NCBI GenBank assembly: GCA_938005745.1 | Contig: CALLMM010000015.1 | Location: forward strand, 1-64,000 | From: an uncultured Chthonomonadales bacterium | GTDB taxonomy: Bacteria > Armatimonadota > Chthonomonadetes > Chthonomonadales > CAJBBX01 | Direction of reading: 5' to 3' | DNA length: 64,000 nucleotides | In this document: positions 16,191 to 23,661 of the stretch, one piece after another | How the letters are laid out: the number at the start of each line of letters is the position of its first letter | Numbering within the stretch: the stretch's first letter is position 1 | The notes under the pieces: model-generated | Seen by the model: the letters and a program-made list of their open reading frames with translations, nothing else | Told to the model about the DNA's origin: nothing | Databases searched by the model: none | Program-made: the position numbers and the translations under genes

Positions 16191-16219
16191 ATTATAGTAA
16201 ACGGGTCGAGATCTGTCAA
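16191..16219 (-). promoter_or_regulatory. Consensus sigma-70 promoter of the thrC T-box transcript
   Basis: TTGACA at 16219-16214, a spacer of exactly 17, and TATAAT at 16196-16191 match the housekeeping consensus perfectly. Transcription would start near 16184, about 25 bases before the base of T-box stem I. Such a strong promoter fits a gene controlled by attenuation rather than initiation. Confidence 0.93.
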
Positions 16220-16486
16220 GGCGCTCCTGTCTCCCTTTTTCTTCCTGACGAAAACGGATCTTTATGAAATATATCTAAACTGCACACTCAAGGAGTTGAG
16301 CGCGTGATAATCACCCATTCATGCTGATGCCGAAACGCCCGGGTCTCCCGTCTCTTTGTGAGAGCGGCAGTTCACATCTCGTTAACGGATGAGTTGTCCT
16401 TGTTACTTTCGATTTGCACGATTGTGACCGTCCCGGCGTTTCGCTGCCAGGACGGTTTTCGTTTCTGTTTCGCAAAGAGAGCGAGG
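16220..16486. other. Gene-free stretch upstream of the ABC-F remnant
   Basis: It holds no intact gene. AAGGAG at 16290 precedes a GTG at 16304 that opens only seven codons before TGA; this could be the surviving start of the gene whose tail lies at 16487-16717, but the sequence between does not resemble that family. A hairpin with T-tract lies at 16427-16460 and is listed separately. Confidence 0.5.
16427..16460 (+). terminator. Possible terminator hairpin
   Basis: ACCGTCC-C-GGC at 16427 pairs with GCC-A-GGACGGT ending at 16456, one mismatch, followed by TTTTCGTTTCTGTTT on the plus strand. No intact plus-strand gene ends here, so it may be a relic of the lost gene. Confidence 0.5.
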
Positions 16487-16717
16487 TTATGCCTTCTTCT
16501 TTTGGAAGAGCCGACCAGCCATCTGGATATTGAGATGCTTCGCTGGCTGGAGGCGTATCTGATCCATCGGCGTCAGGCACTTCTGATCATCTCGCACGAC
16601 CGCTATCTTCTGGATCGTCTGGCTGAGAGGCTGTTCATCTTTGGGGAGGGAGGATTGGAAGACTACCCGGGCAGCTACAGCGAATGGGAAGAGCGAGAGA
16701 ACGCTCCGGCGGTATGA
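16487..16717 (+). pseudogene. C-terminal remnant of an ABC-F ATPase
   Basis: About 75 codons read as the end of an ABC-F (EttA/Uup-like) translation factor. They contain the Walker B motif LLLLEEPTSHLD, the H-loop SHDRYLLDRLAER and the following GGLEDYPGSYSEWEE tail, which in the family is LE-Y-G-NYS. The duplicated ATPase halves, Walker A, the signature LSGGQ and the linker are absent; the segment KRARLC joins straight to Walker B where about ten residues are normally present. The reading frame upstream (from 16358) is not family-like. A deletion relic is the best reading; a new small gene using this tail is unlikely. Confidence 0.8.
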
Positions 16718-16895
16718 AGCAGGAGTCGGCAACCATTTTGGGTAACTGTAAGAATAGAGGCGCTGAAATTGAGCACTCGTACCTGAAACGATCGGATGCA
16801 GGGCGGCTCTCCGATAGATAGCGCAACCGGGAACAGCTTCCTGTGGTGCAGTCCTGCCCTGCCGTCGCCGATCCTAGCTTAAACAGGGAGGTTTT
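16718..16895 (+). other. Leader region with a closed inverted repeat before the barrel-like protein gene
   Basis: GCAGGGC (16798-16804) pairs perfectly with GCCCTGC (16856-16862), enclosing about 50 bases that contain a smaller GGAA/TTCC hairpin. It lies 34 bases before the ATG of the next gene, with GGGAGG at 16886-16891 as ribosome site. It may be a structured RNA leader. I could not match it to a known riboswitch class. Confidence 0.4.
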
Positions 16896-17459
16896 TTGAT
16901 GAAAGGATGGCTGTTTGCTGCATTTACAGGGCTGGCGTTGTCTCTGGCTGCTACAGGAGCGAACGCACAGACCGAAGTACCCGGATCTCGACTGCCCGTC
17001 TCCACGCTGCAGAATACGGTATTCCTGAGCGGTCTGCCGGTTACGGGCGTTCAGGACGGAGGCTCGAATCCCTTCACATCGTTCGCATTTCGCGGAGGCG
17101 CGATGGTCAGTCCGAGAGGGGCGGGACTGGCGGGGCTTGACGCTTCGCTGCCCTCGTTCAGTCTCGGTAACGGCTGGTCGGGACGTCTGGATGCGGATGT
17201 GATCTTCAAAGCGAATTTCGCCGGAATCAATACGATCGTTCCGGTAACGATCAATCAGGTCTACTACAGCAATCCGACCGCCACCGGTCAGGTGGGGTAT
17301 ATCGGCGGCGGAGCCGGCTTCATCTTCGGCGGAAAGACCCGGTTCACCGGCAAACTGCTGGTCGGGTTTGAATTCAGCCGTCGTCTGGGGGCGGAGGCGA
17401 ACGTCTTCCTCAACAGCGAGGATACCATCGTGTCCGTGCTGGGAAGACTGAAACTGTAG
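16896..17459 (+). CDS. Exported small beta-barrel-like protein of unknown function
   Basis: The 187-residue protein begins with a clear signal peptide (MKGWLFAAFTGLALSLAATGANAQ, cleavage after AQ or ANA). The mature part is glycine-rich with alternating hydrophobic strands (VPVTINQVYYSN, GQVGYIGGGAGFIFGG, TGKLLVGFEFSRRL) and ends in VLGRLKL, resembling small outer-membrane barrel proteins. The barrel reading is by composition only. The gene stands alone, with a strong ribosome site, and is closed by a bidirectional terminator. No known family was recognised. Confidence 0.8.
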   Translation: MMKGWLFAAFTGLALSLAATGANAQTEVPGSRLPVSTLQNTVFLSGLPVTGVQDGGSNPFTSFAFRGGAMVSPRGAGLAGLDASLPSFSLGNGWSGRLDADVIFKANFAGINTIVPVTINQVYYSNPTATGQVGYIGGGAGFIFGGKTRFTGKLLVGFEFSRRLGAEANVFLNSEDTIVSVLGRLKL

Positions 17460-17475
17460 ACCGGAGAGACAGAGG

Positions 17476-17504
17476 AAAAAAGGGCGCAGCACGCGCCCTT
17501 TTTT
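17476..17504. terminator. Bidirectional terminator
   Basis: Six A, GGGCGC (17482-17487), a five-base loop, GCGCCC (17493-17498), six T. The symmetric A and T runs let it stop transcription from both the plus gene ending at 17459 and the minus gene ending at 17508. Confidence 0.95.
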
Positions 17505-17507
17505 CTT

Positions 17508-18023
17508 TCAGGAGGCGGATTCGATATCGGTCAGCGCGGCTTCCAGCTTATGCATCCACTGGGAGTGCTGGGTAGGTGTCATGTGCGGGCGACCGAGCCA
17601 TGTCAGAATGTTCAACGCTACCCCGAGCAGTTGATTGGGCAGATGCGGGTCCCGGCTGATCCTCGCCCATTCTATGAGATCGGCAACGGTAAGGATGATC
17701 GGTCGCAGCCTCTCCTGCACCTCAGAGGCGGGAACGATACGGACTATCTGATCCTTTCCCGCCCTCCATTCGATCGGTGCGCCGCTGAAAAGCGACTGTG
17801 ATTGCGTGGAGAGAAGCAGCACGGGAACATCCAGTTCATTCCAGTCTCCCATTGAGGAGACGCGGATCAGGTTCGGGACAAACACGACGTTTTCGCGCCC
17901 GAGATGGTCTATATACGCCATTCTTATTCCGGTTGGAACCTGAATGGGACGGTCTCCTCCGACAACGATCGTTTTTAATTCAGACTTACCGTGGTTGCTG
18001 CTGACGGTATCCGTTAATGACAT
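17508..18023 (-). CDS. Hypothetical cytoplasmic protein
   Basis: From the ATG at 18023 (GGGAG lies 7 bases upstream) the protein has 171 residues; a longer frame from 18116 would overlap the upstream gene and lacks a better ribosome site. The first half reads like a small beta domain (VPTGIRMAYIDHLGRENVVFVPNLIRVSS), the second is helical with a tryptophan-rich WLGRPHMTPTQHSQWMHKLEAALTDIE end. No signal peptide or membrane segment is seen. I do not recognise the family. It probably shares a transcript with the YesL-like membrane gene just upstream. Confidence 0.7.
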   Translation of the reverse strand: MSLTDTVSSNHGKSELKTIVVGGDRPIQVPTGIRMAYIDHLGRENVVFVPNLIRVSSMGDWNELDVPVLLLSTQSQSLFSGAPIEWRAGKDQIVRIVPASEVQERLRPIILTVADLIEWARISRDPHLPNQLLGVALNILTWLGRPHMTPTQHSQWMHKLEAALTDIESAS

Positions 18024-18093
18024 GCAAGGCTCCCATCTACTCAATGACCTAGTGTGGACTCTCTCCGCAGGCGCGCTCTTCAGGATGAATCTG

Positions 18094-18891
18094 TCAGGAG
18101 AGCTTCCATCCTTCATCCATCATCGGTTCATCCGGGTCTGCCGGCGGGGGGAGCAGTCCAAATCTGACAAACTGATCGCGCGCTGCCTGCATACTATACA
18201 TGCTAACCACTCCGGCGCCAAGCAGAGCCAGCCCTACACCGGAAGTCAACAGGAGTAAGCATACTGCCATTATAAACAGCAGGACGATAAAAGTAAAGGC
18301 AGGCGCGCTGACTGCCAGCAGAAAACCGTTCCGGAAAACCGAAAACAGCCCGGGCGCGCCTCCTCCCTCACGCGGTATGATACCTTCTCCCGAAGCGATC
18401 AGAACAGACCAGTGATAGAGGCAGTTCATCGCCCAGAAGAGGTTAACATAGAGGAACAACACCCCCATAATCAGAAACGGGAGCGATCCGCGCGAGAGGT
18501 AGAAGAGCAGATTGGATATCAGGATGCCCGTGATAAGGAGTTGAAGGAAGCCAAGCGTTGCCGATTGACGATAGTAACGGGCAAATCCGATCCAGACGTG
18601 AAGATAGCCCGGTTCGTCGTTAGCGTAGATCCGGTGCGAAAGATAGCAGATGCCGCCATAGAGCGGTGCGACGAAAAAAATGACCGCCAGCAGTGAAGCC
18701 GCAAGACCGATGCCGGGATGAATACGGCTCAGGGTCATCATCAGCAGCAGAGGGACCGCCTGCGCCGCAAAGAAGGTGATGCTTGCGGCACAGATAGTGC
18801 CGAGATCGTCCCAGACAGCACGGGTCGCGCTCTTGAGCGTTTTGCCTGCACTTAACGAAAATTTAGGCGACAGCGATTCGGGCGCGTTCAT
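18094..18891 (-). CDS. YesL/DUF624-like integral membrane protein
   Basis: The 265-residue protein has about six hydrophobic segments (near 30-50, 60-85, 110-130, 135-160, 190-225, and a final helix), with short polar ends. The order and the WDDLGTICAASITFF start resemble the YesL/DUF624 group often found next to carbohydrate uptake genes, but the match is by pattern and not certain. A promoter ends only 7 bases before the ATG and no Shine-Dalgarno is present, so the mRNA is probably leaderless. It overlaps no gene on its own strand when the downstream start 18023 is used. Confidence 0.7.
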   Translation of the reverse strand: MNAPESLSPKFSLSAGKTLKSATRAVWDDLGTICAASITFFAAQAVPLLLMMTLSRIHPGIGLAASLLAVIFFVAPLYGGICYLSHRIYANDEPGYLHVWIGFARYYRQSATLGFLQLLITGILISNLLFYLSRGSLPFLIMGVLFLYVNLFWAMNCLYHWSVLIASGEGIIPREGGGAPGLFSVFRNGFLLAVSAPAFTFIVLLFIMAVCLLLLTSGVGLALLGAGVVSMYSMQAARDQFVRFGLLPPPADPDEPMMDEGWKLS

Positions 18892-18898
18892 AGTGGGA

Positions 18899-18928
18899 AA
18901 GATACCGGGGAAAACGAGCTGGAGTCAA
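18899..18928 (-). promoter_or_regulatory. Promoter placing the start codon at the mRNA 5' end
   Basis: TTGACT (18928-18923), spacer 18, TATCTT (18904-18899), then 7 bases to ATG 18891. Initiation 6-8 bases after the -10 box would put the transcript start at or beside the ATG. Confidence 0.7.
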
Positions 18929-19000
18929 GGCGGCGAACACGGTAATATAACGCCGTGATTCCGGTAGAGTATAGATGAGGCAACCAAACAGGAGCAGAAG

Positions 19001-21010
19001 ATGACGGCGAACAGACGACTTCGAATGGTCACAGCGATACTGCTGCTGGCGACGCTGATAACACTCCCCGTCATGCAGGCGTCCGCGCAGAACGGCAGAC
19101 GCTGGGCGCTGGTGATCGGCATCGAGGACTACCAGTACCTGCCCACGCTCTCGTTTGCGATCAAGGACGCCAATCTGGTCGCCGATACGCTGGTCGGATA
19201 TGCCGGCTTTCCCGCCGAGAACGTCGTCGTGATGACGAGCGCGCCTAACAGCGGGAAATACTACGCCAATAACCGCAACATCATCCTGCAGCTGGATCGT
19301 CTCTCCAGAGAGATACAGCCGGGCGATACCTTTGTCCTCTACTTCTCCGGTCATGGATTCAGTTTTGAAGGGCGACAGTTCCTGGCGACGGTGGAGACCG
19401 ACAACAGCAGTCTGGCGCGGATCGAGGTGAGTTCACTGCCGCTGGAGCTGCTGGAGCGAATGCTGAAGCGCGTCAAGCCGAACCAGTTTATCTTTCTGGT
19501 GGATGCCTGCCGCAATCATCCGGGAGCCGCTCAGCCCGGCTTTCGCCAGACTCCTGCCATGAAGAGCGGCATCGTGGAGCGAGCCAGCCGCGAGGACAGC
19601 GTTACCCGTTCGGGCATTCTGTTTTCATGCGGAGAGGGGGAGTACTCGTGGGAAGACCCGGAGAGGGGGTTCAGCCTCTTCTCCTACTATCTCGTGGAGT
19701 ATCTTCGCAGTCAAACCGGCAGGATCACGATGGCGGATCTCGGAGCCTATGTGAAGCAGAAGGTGAGGGAGCGAACACGCAACAATCCTCTGCTGCAAGA
19801 GCAGAACCCGGTCGTGGTCGCGCAGCGCGCGGCGGAGATCGTTATCGCGGAGGCGGATCGCGTCATTCAGCCGGGACGCAGATCGGGAGGGGTCATTCAG
19901 GAGGTCCCGACCACTGCCCTGCTGGAGATTAAGACCAATCCTGCCGGAGCCGCCATTATCATTGATGGACAGGAGGTATCCGGAAAGCTGACCCCTGCCA
20001 CCATCGAAGTGCCGCTGGGAGTTGATGAAAAGCGCGATGTCGAAGTGGGTCTCAGGATCAACGGGTACGACGACATCTTCTTTCTGGTACCGCTGGAGAG
20101 AGGCCGGCAGCGCTCTCTGAACCTGAACCTCAAGCTCTCAAAACGCCCGTCGCGAGAGGTGCAGATGCATGTGGATCGCGGATGGGAGCTGCTGAATGCG
20201 CGCCGCTATGCCGAAGCGGAAGCCCAATTTCGCGCTGCCATCGTCGGAGAACCGAACAATCCCCTGCACCATAACAATCTCGGCTTAGCGCTCTATCCGC
20301 AGCGCAAGTACGCAGAGGCGGAGGCGGCGTTCCGGGAAGCGCTGCGCCTCAACCCGAAACAGTATATCTCGGAAGCGAACCTTGGATTGACGCTGATCGC
20401 GCAGAATAAGTTTGAGGAGGCGGTAGATGCCTATCGCGCCGCGCTCCAGATGAAACCGGAGACAGGCAGTTACTACTACTACATGGGTTATGCACTCTAC
20501 AAGCTGAGACATTACGAGGAGGCGGAGACCGCCATGCGTGAGTCGGTGCGTCTGACGCCCTCCGATCCCTCCTACCTGAACAATCTGGGAGATGTGCTCT
20601 TCGTCCAGAACTCGCTGGAGGAAGCCGCTACCATGTATCGCGAGGCGGTACGCCTCGAACCGAGCAGCGCGCTGTTTCGGGTGAATCTCGGCGCAACGCT
20701 CTTCAAGTTGAAACGCTATCCGGATGCCGAGAAAGCCTTCCGCGCCGCGCTGCTGCTAGAGCCGGATAACGGGGGATACCATGAGCAGCTGGGACTGGCG
20801 CTGATGCAGATGGAGAAGTGGACGGACGCCGAAGAGATGTTCCGGGAGGCGTCGCGTCTGCGCCCGAATGATGGCAGCCCCTGTGCGAATCTGGCAGGCG
20901 CACTCTTCCGACAGAACCGCCATGAGGAGGCGCGTGAGCAGGCGCTGAAGGCGATTGAGCGCGGAGTGCGGTCGCACTGGGTCTATCGGGAGCTGGGTAT
21001 CAATCCCTGA
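19001..21010 (+). CDS. Secreted caspase-fold (C14) protein with PEGA and TPR repeats
   Basis: A signal peptide ends near ASAQ-30. Residues about 33-270 form a caspase-like domain: RWALVIGIEDY strand, catalytic His118 in YFSGHGF and Cys170 in LVDACRNHPG. A PEGA domain follows at about 305-380 (LEIKTNPAGAAIIIDGQEV). From about 385 to the end there are some eight TPR units with repeated A-EA-FR-A and P--Y--NLG patterns. It would be an exported orthocaspase whose repeats bind partners or substrate. AGGAG precedes the ATG. The glycosyltransferase start overlaps its stop (TGATG). Catalytic residues are intact; the target is unknown. Confidence 0.9.
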   Translation: MTANRRLRMVTAILLLATLITLPVMQASAQNGRRWALVIGIEDYQYLPTLSFAIKDANLVADTLVGYAGFPAENVVVMTSAPNSGKYYANNRNIILQLDRLSREIQPGDTFVLYFSGHGFSFEGRQFLATVETDNSSLARIEVSSLPLELLERMLKRVKPNQFIFLVDACRNHPGAAQPGFRQTPAMKSGIVERASREDSVTRSGILFSCGEGEYSWEDPERGFSLFSYYLVEYLRSQTGRITMADLGAYVKQKVRERTRNNPLLQEQNPVVVAQRAAEIVIAEADRVIQPGRRSGGVIQEVPTTALLEIKTNPAGAAIIIDGQEVSGKLTPATIEVPLGVDEKRDVEVGLRINGYDDIFFLVPLERGRQRSLNLNLKLSKRPSREVQMHVDRGWELLNARRYAEAEAQFRAAIVGEPNNPLHHNNLGLALYPQRKYAEAEAAFREALRLNPKQYISEANLGLTLIAQNKFEEAVDAYRAALQMKPETGSYYYYMGYALYKLRHYEEAETAMRESVRLTPSDPSYLNNLGDVLFVQNSLEEAATMYREAVRLEPSSALFRVNLGATLFKLKRYPDAEKAFRAALLLEPDNGGYHEQLGLALMQMEKWTDAEEMFREASRLRPNDGSPCANLAGALFRQNRHEEAREQALKAIERGVRSHWVYRELGINP

Positions 21011-22137
21011 TGTCGAGGTCTTCCTGTCGGGTACTACACGTCATGCGTCCGGCTGCCGGAGGAATGCGTCGGCATCTGCAGCTGCTGATCGCCATGCAGA
21101 CCCGGCAGGGGTTAGCCGTCCGTGTCGCATCTCCTGCAGGCTTCGGATGGGAGCAGTCTGTACCGATACCCCTCTCCTCCCGACCGCATCCCTTCAAAGA
21201 CCTTCAAGCCGCGCAGCAGATCGCGAAGCTTGCGAAGGAGAGCGACCTGATCCATGCGCACGGCTTTCGCGCCGCATGGGTGACTGCTATGGCACTGCGG
21301 CGAAGAAAAACTCCGTTTCTGTTCACCGCGCATAATCTTCTCCCGGATAATCCCGGGTTGCTTGCCCGACTGCTGCTGAAGTTCACATTCCTGCGTGCGG
21401 ATACCGTCATCTGCGTATCCGATTATATTCGGGAGGCTCTCAGCAGCCGGGGATTGCCCGCACAGAAGCTCTGCGTGGTCTATAACGCGGTGGATGCGGA
21501 TCAGTTCCATCCAGATAAGGCGGACAGCGCCGGTTTTCGGCAGGGCATCACGGTCGAGACGGATACGCCGCTGTTAGGGATTGTGGGACGGATCGTTCCC
21601 TGGAAGGGGCATCAGGACCTGATCGAAGCCCTGCCGATGATCCGGGATCGGTTACCGGATGCGATACTCGCGGTCATCGGGCAAGAAGATCAAACTCTGT
21701 CGCGCTCGAATTCCTGGACCGAGCGTCTGAAGCGGAAAGCGCACGATCTTAAGGTGAGCGAGTCTATCCGATGGGCGGGATGGCGCGAAGACGTCCGACC
21801 GGTCTACTCTGCGCTGGATGTGGTCTGTATGCCCTCCCGTAGAGAGCCGTTCGGGTTGTCCGCCGTGGAGGCGATGGCGATGCAGAAGCCGATCGTCGCC
21901 TACCGGTCCGGAGCTTTGCCGGAGATCATCGCAGACGGGGATACCGGCTTTCTGACGCCGGAGGGGGATATTCAGGTGTTTGCGGAGCGCGTCATCACAC
22001 TGCTACAGAGTGCGGACATGCGCCATCGCATGGGTGAAAGCGCCCGTCAGAGCGTCCTCGCACGCTTTCATCCGCAGAGCCAGGCTGATGCCGTGCTCAG
22101 ACTCTATGAGTCGTGTCTCCAGATACGCGGCGGTTGA
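21010..22137 (+). CDS. Family-4 glycosyltransferase
   Basis: The 375-residue GT-B enzyme has an N-terminal domain starting VLHVMRPAAGGMRRHL and a C-terminal nucleotide-sugar domain with IVGRIVPWKGHQDLIEA and the EX7E-type motif EPFGLSAVEAMA, then PIVAYRSGALPEII. These are typical of GT4 glycosyltransferases that build lipid-linked or surface glycans. It is translationally coupled to the caspase-TPR gene through a TGATG overlap. The last 34 bases overlap a small convergent gene. Donor and acceptor are not predictable. Confidence 0.9.
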   Translation: MSRSSCRVLHVMRPAAGGMRRHLQLLIAMQTRQGLAVRVASPAGFGWEQSVPIPLSSRPHPFKDLQAAQQIAKLAKESDLIHAHGFRAAWVTAMALRRRKTPFLFTAHNLLPDNPGLLARLLLKFTFLRADTVICVSDYIREALSSRGLPAQKLCVVYNAVDADQFHPDKADSAGFRQGITVETDTPLLGIVGRIVPWKGHQDLIEALPMIRDRLPDAILAVIGQEDQTLSRSNSWTERLKRKAHDLKVSESIRWAGWREDVRPVYSALDVVCMPSRREPFGLSAVEAMAMQKPIVAYRSGALPEIIADGDTGFLTPEGDIQVFAERVITLLQSADMRHRMGESARQSVLARFHPQSQADAVLRLYESCLQIRGG

Positions 22138-22415
22138 ACCGTGTAGGGGTAGATCATATAGTTTTCGCACAGGAGATGCGGAAGCTCCCGCACAAGATCC
22201 ACCGGCACATCAAATAGCCGGTAATCCGTTACGTAGCCTCGGGGCCAGCGGGAATCTCTCTCCGACCGCGCCGTTGCTATGAGAACTTCCATCAGCGACT
22301 CGGTCAGACGCCAGAGCGCGGGAACGTCGTCGTTTTTCAACGCGCATATCTTCAGCATGAAAAGTTGTTCGGCGACATCGCCATCTCCGAAGTCAATACG
22401 GATCAGAGAACGCAT
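22104..22415 (-). CDS. Small hypothetical protein
   Basis: This 103-residue protein starts at ATG 22415 with AGGGAG about 11 bases upstream and runs into the end of the convergent glycosyltransferase by 34 bases. It begins with a strand MRSLIRIDFGDGDV, has a helix (PALWRLTESLMEVLIATA), then a PVDLVRELPHLLCENYMIYPY segment. The sequence looks like real protein rather than a shadow frame. No family was recognised; there is no signal or membrane segment. Confidence 0.6.
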   Translation of the reverse strand: MRSLIRIDFGDGDVAEQLFMLKICALKNDDVPALWRLTESLMEVLIATARSERDSRWPRGYVTDYRLFDVPVDLVRELPHLLCENYMIYPYTVQPPRIWRHDS

Positions 22416-22524
22416 GATCGTTTTACTCCCTGAGATTGGATGATCGAGTGTTATTCCATGCTAGAAAGGTTTTCCAACAGGACAATCTTCCGTTGAATGG
22501 CGATAGGCTCTCTCCTTAACCTGT

Positions 22525-23412
22525 TTAAGGTTTCAGATGGCGGGCGAAGAAGGCGCGGGTCTCTTGAAAGAAAAGCTCCTGGTTCTCCTTCTTGCGAAAT
22601 CCGTGCCCGTCGTCCACCACCACCAGCTTAACCTCCGCTCCCGCCCGCTTCAGCGCGTCGTGCAGCCTCTGCGACTGATCCAGGGGAACCAGAAAATCCT
22701 GCGATCCATGAAAGATCAAAAATGGGGCAGAATTTTTGCTGACATGGGTTACGGGGGAGGCTTCGCGATAGATCTCCGGAGCCTCCTCCTGCGTCTTGCC
22801 GAAGAAGTAGGTGAGGATCGAGATCGCGGCGCTGTTGACAGCCGGCGAGGCTTTGATGGTGAAGTCGGCGGGACCGTACAGATTGACCACGCAGTTTACT
22901 TTACTTGAGAAGCGGGCGAGCGCGGGATCGCTGTTGTCGCGGGTCTCGCGGGTTCCCAGCAGCGAAACCAGATGCCCTCCGGCAGAGTCGCCGATCGCGC
23001 CTATGCGGTTCGGGTCTATATGATACTTTTTGGCGTTGGCACGCAGCCAGCGTACCGCGCGTTGAACGTCATCCACTGCTGCCGGGTATTTGTTAGAGTC
23101 TTTGGTCACTAAACGGTATCCCACCGAAACACAGACGAACCCCTCTTGAGAGAACGTCTTTGCAATGGACTGCTGCAGCGCACCCTTGCGGCTTCCGGCA
23201 GCCCACCCTCCGCCATGAACGATCACGATCGCCGGGCGGGGAGAGGTCGGCTCCGGTGTTGGCAGATAGATATCCAGCTTCAGCGGCTGCCCGCCCGCTT
23301 CCCCATAGACGACATCGTTCTCGATGGTGTAGTTTTGGGCGCAGGAGGGCGTTACGCTGAGCAGGCAGAAGACGACAGGCATCAGAATATACTGCATGAA
23401 CCGAATAAGCAT
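22525..23412 (-). CDS. Secreted alpha/beta-hydrolase, esterase (BD-FAE type)
   Basis: A signal peptide (to about SCAQ-26) is followed by an alpha/beta-hydrolase of 270 residues. HGGGW (about residue 66) is the oxyanion segment, GDSAGG carries the nucleophilic serine, DFLVP the acid and DDGHGF the histidine. The YRLV-KYPAAVDDVQRAVRWLR segment is characteristic of the hormone-sensitive-lipase/BD-FAE group, many of which deacetylate or deferuloylate plant polysaccharides. All catalytic residues are present. It is a single gene divergent from ilvD. The substrate is inferred from family and the glycosidase-rich neighbourhood. Confidence 0.88.
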   Translation of the reverse strand: MLIRFMQYILMPVVFCLLSVTPSCAQNYTIENDVVYGEAGGQPLKLDIYLPTPEPTSPRPAIVIVHGGGWAAGSRKGALQQSIAKTFSQEGFVCVSVGYRLVTKDSNKYPAAVDDVQRAVRWLRANAKKYHIDPNRIGAIGDSAGGHLVSLLGTRETRDNSDPALARFSSKVNCVVNLYGPADFTIKASPAVNSAAISILTYFFGKTQEEAPEIYREASPVTHVSKNSAPFLIFHGSQDFLVPLDQSQRLHDALKRAGAEVKLVVVDDGHGFRKKENQELFFQETRAFFARHLKP

Positions 23413-23661
23413 ACAGCTGCTCCTGGAGGAAGTTACGACAACGATTGTACGCGCTGACTATTCTGAAGCGGCATCTGTTGGACAGAATGAGAAACGGAAT
23501 TACTCTCCGATTCCATATACACGCCATTGCCTGCGGGGATAGTTCCCCGAAGCAGCGGTCAACTCCTTCTCCCTCCGTAAATATGCAGGGATACCTCCCC
23601 GCTCTGTGGAAAAGTAGAAGACGTCACGAGGATCAGTCATCAAGAATGAGGTGAAGGGACC

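Noticed and set aside
16718-16895. Cyclic-di-GMP (GEMM-I) riboswitch reading of the leader
   Set aside because: A GATAGATAGCG-like segment looked similar, but the conserved upstream GGCAAA and GACGCAAAGCC elements are absent.
23413-23661. Attenuator or riboswitch before ilvD
   Set aside because: A GGGGA/TTCCCC hairpin is present, but no leader peptide, terminator with T-run or T-box sequence was found.
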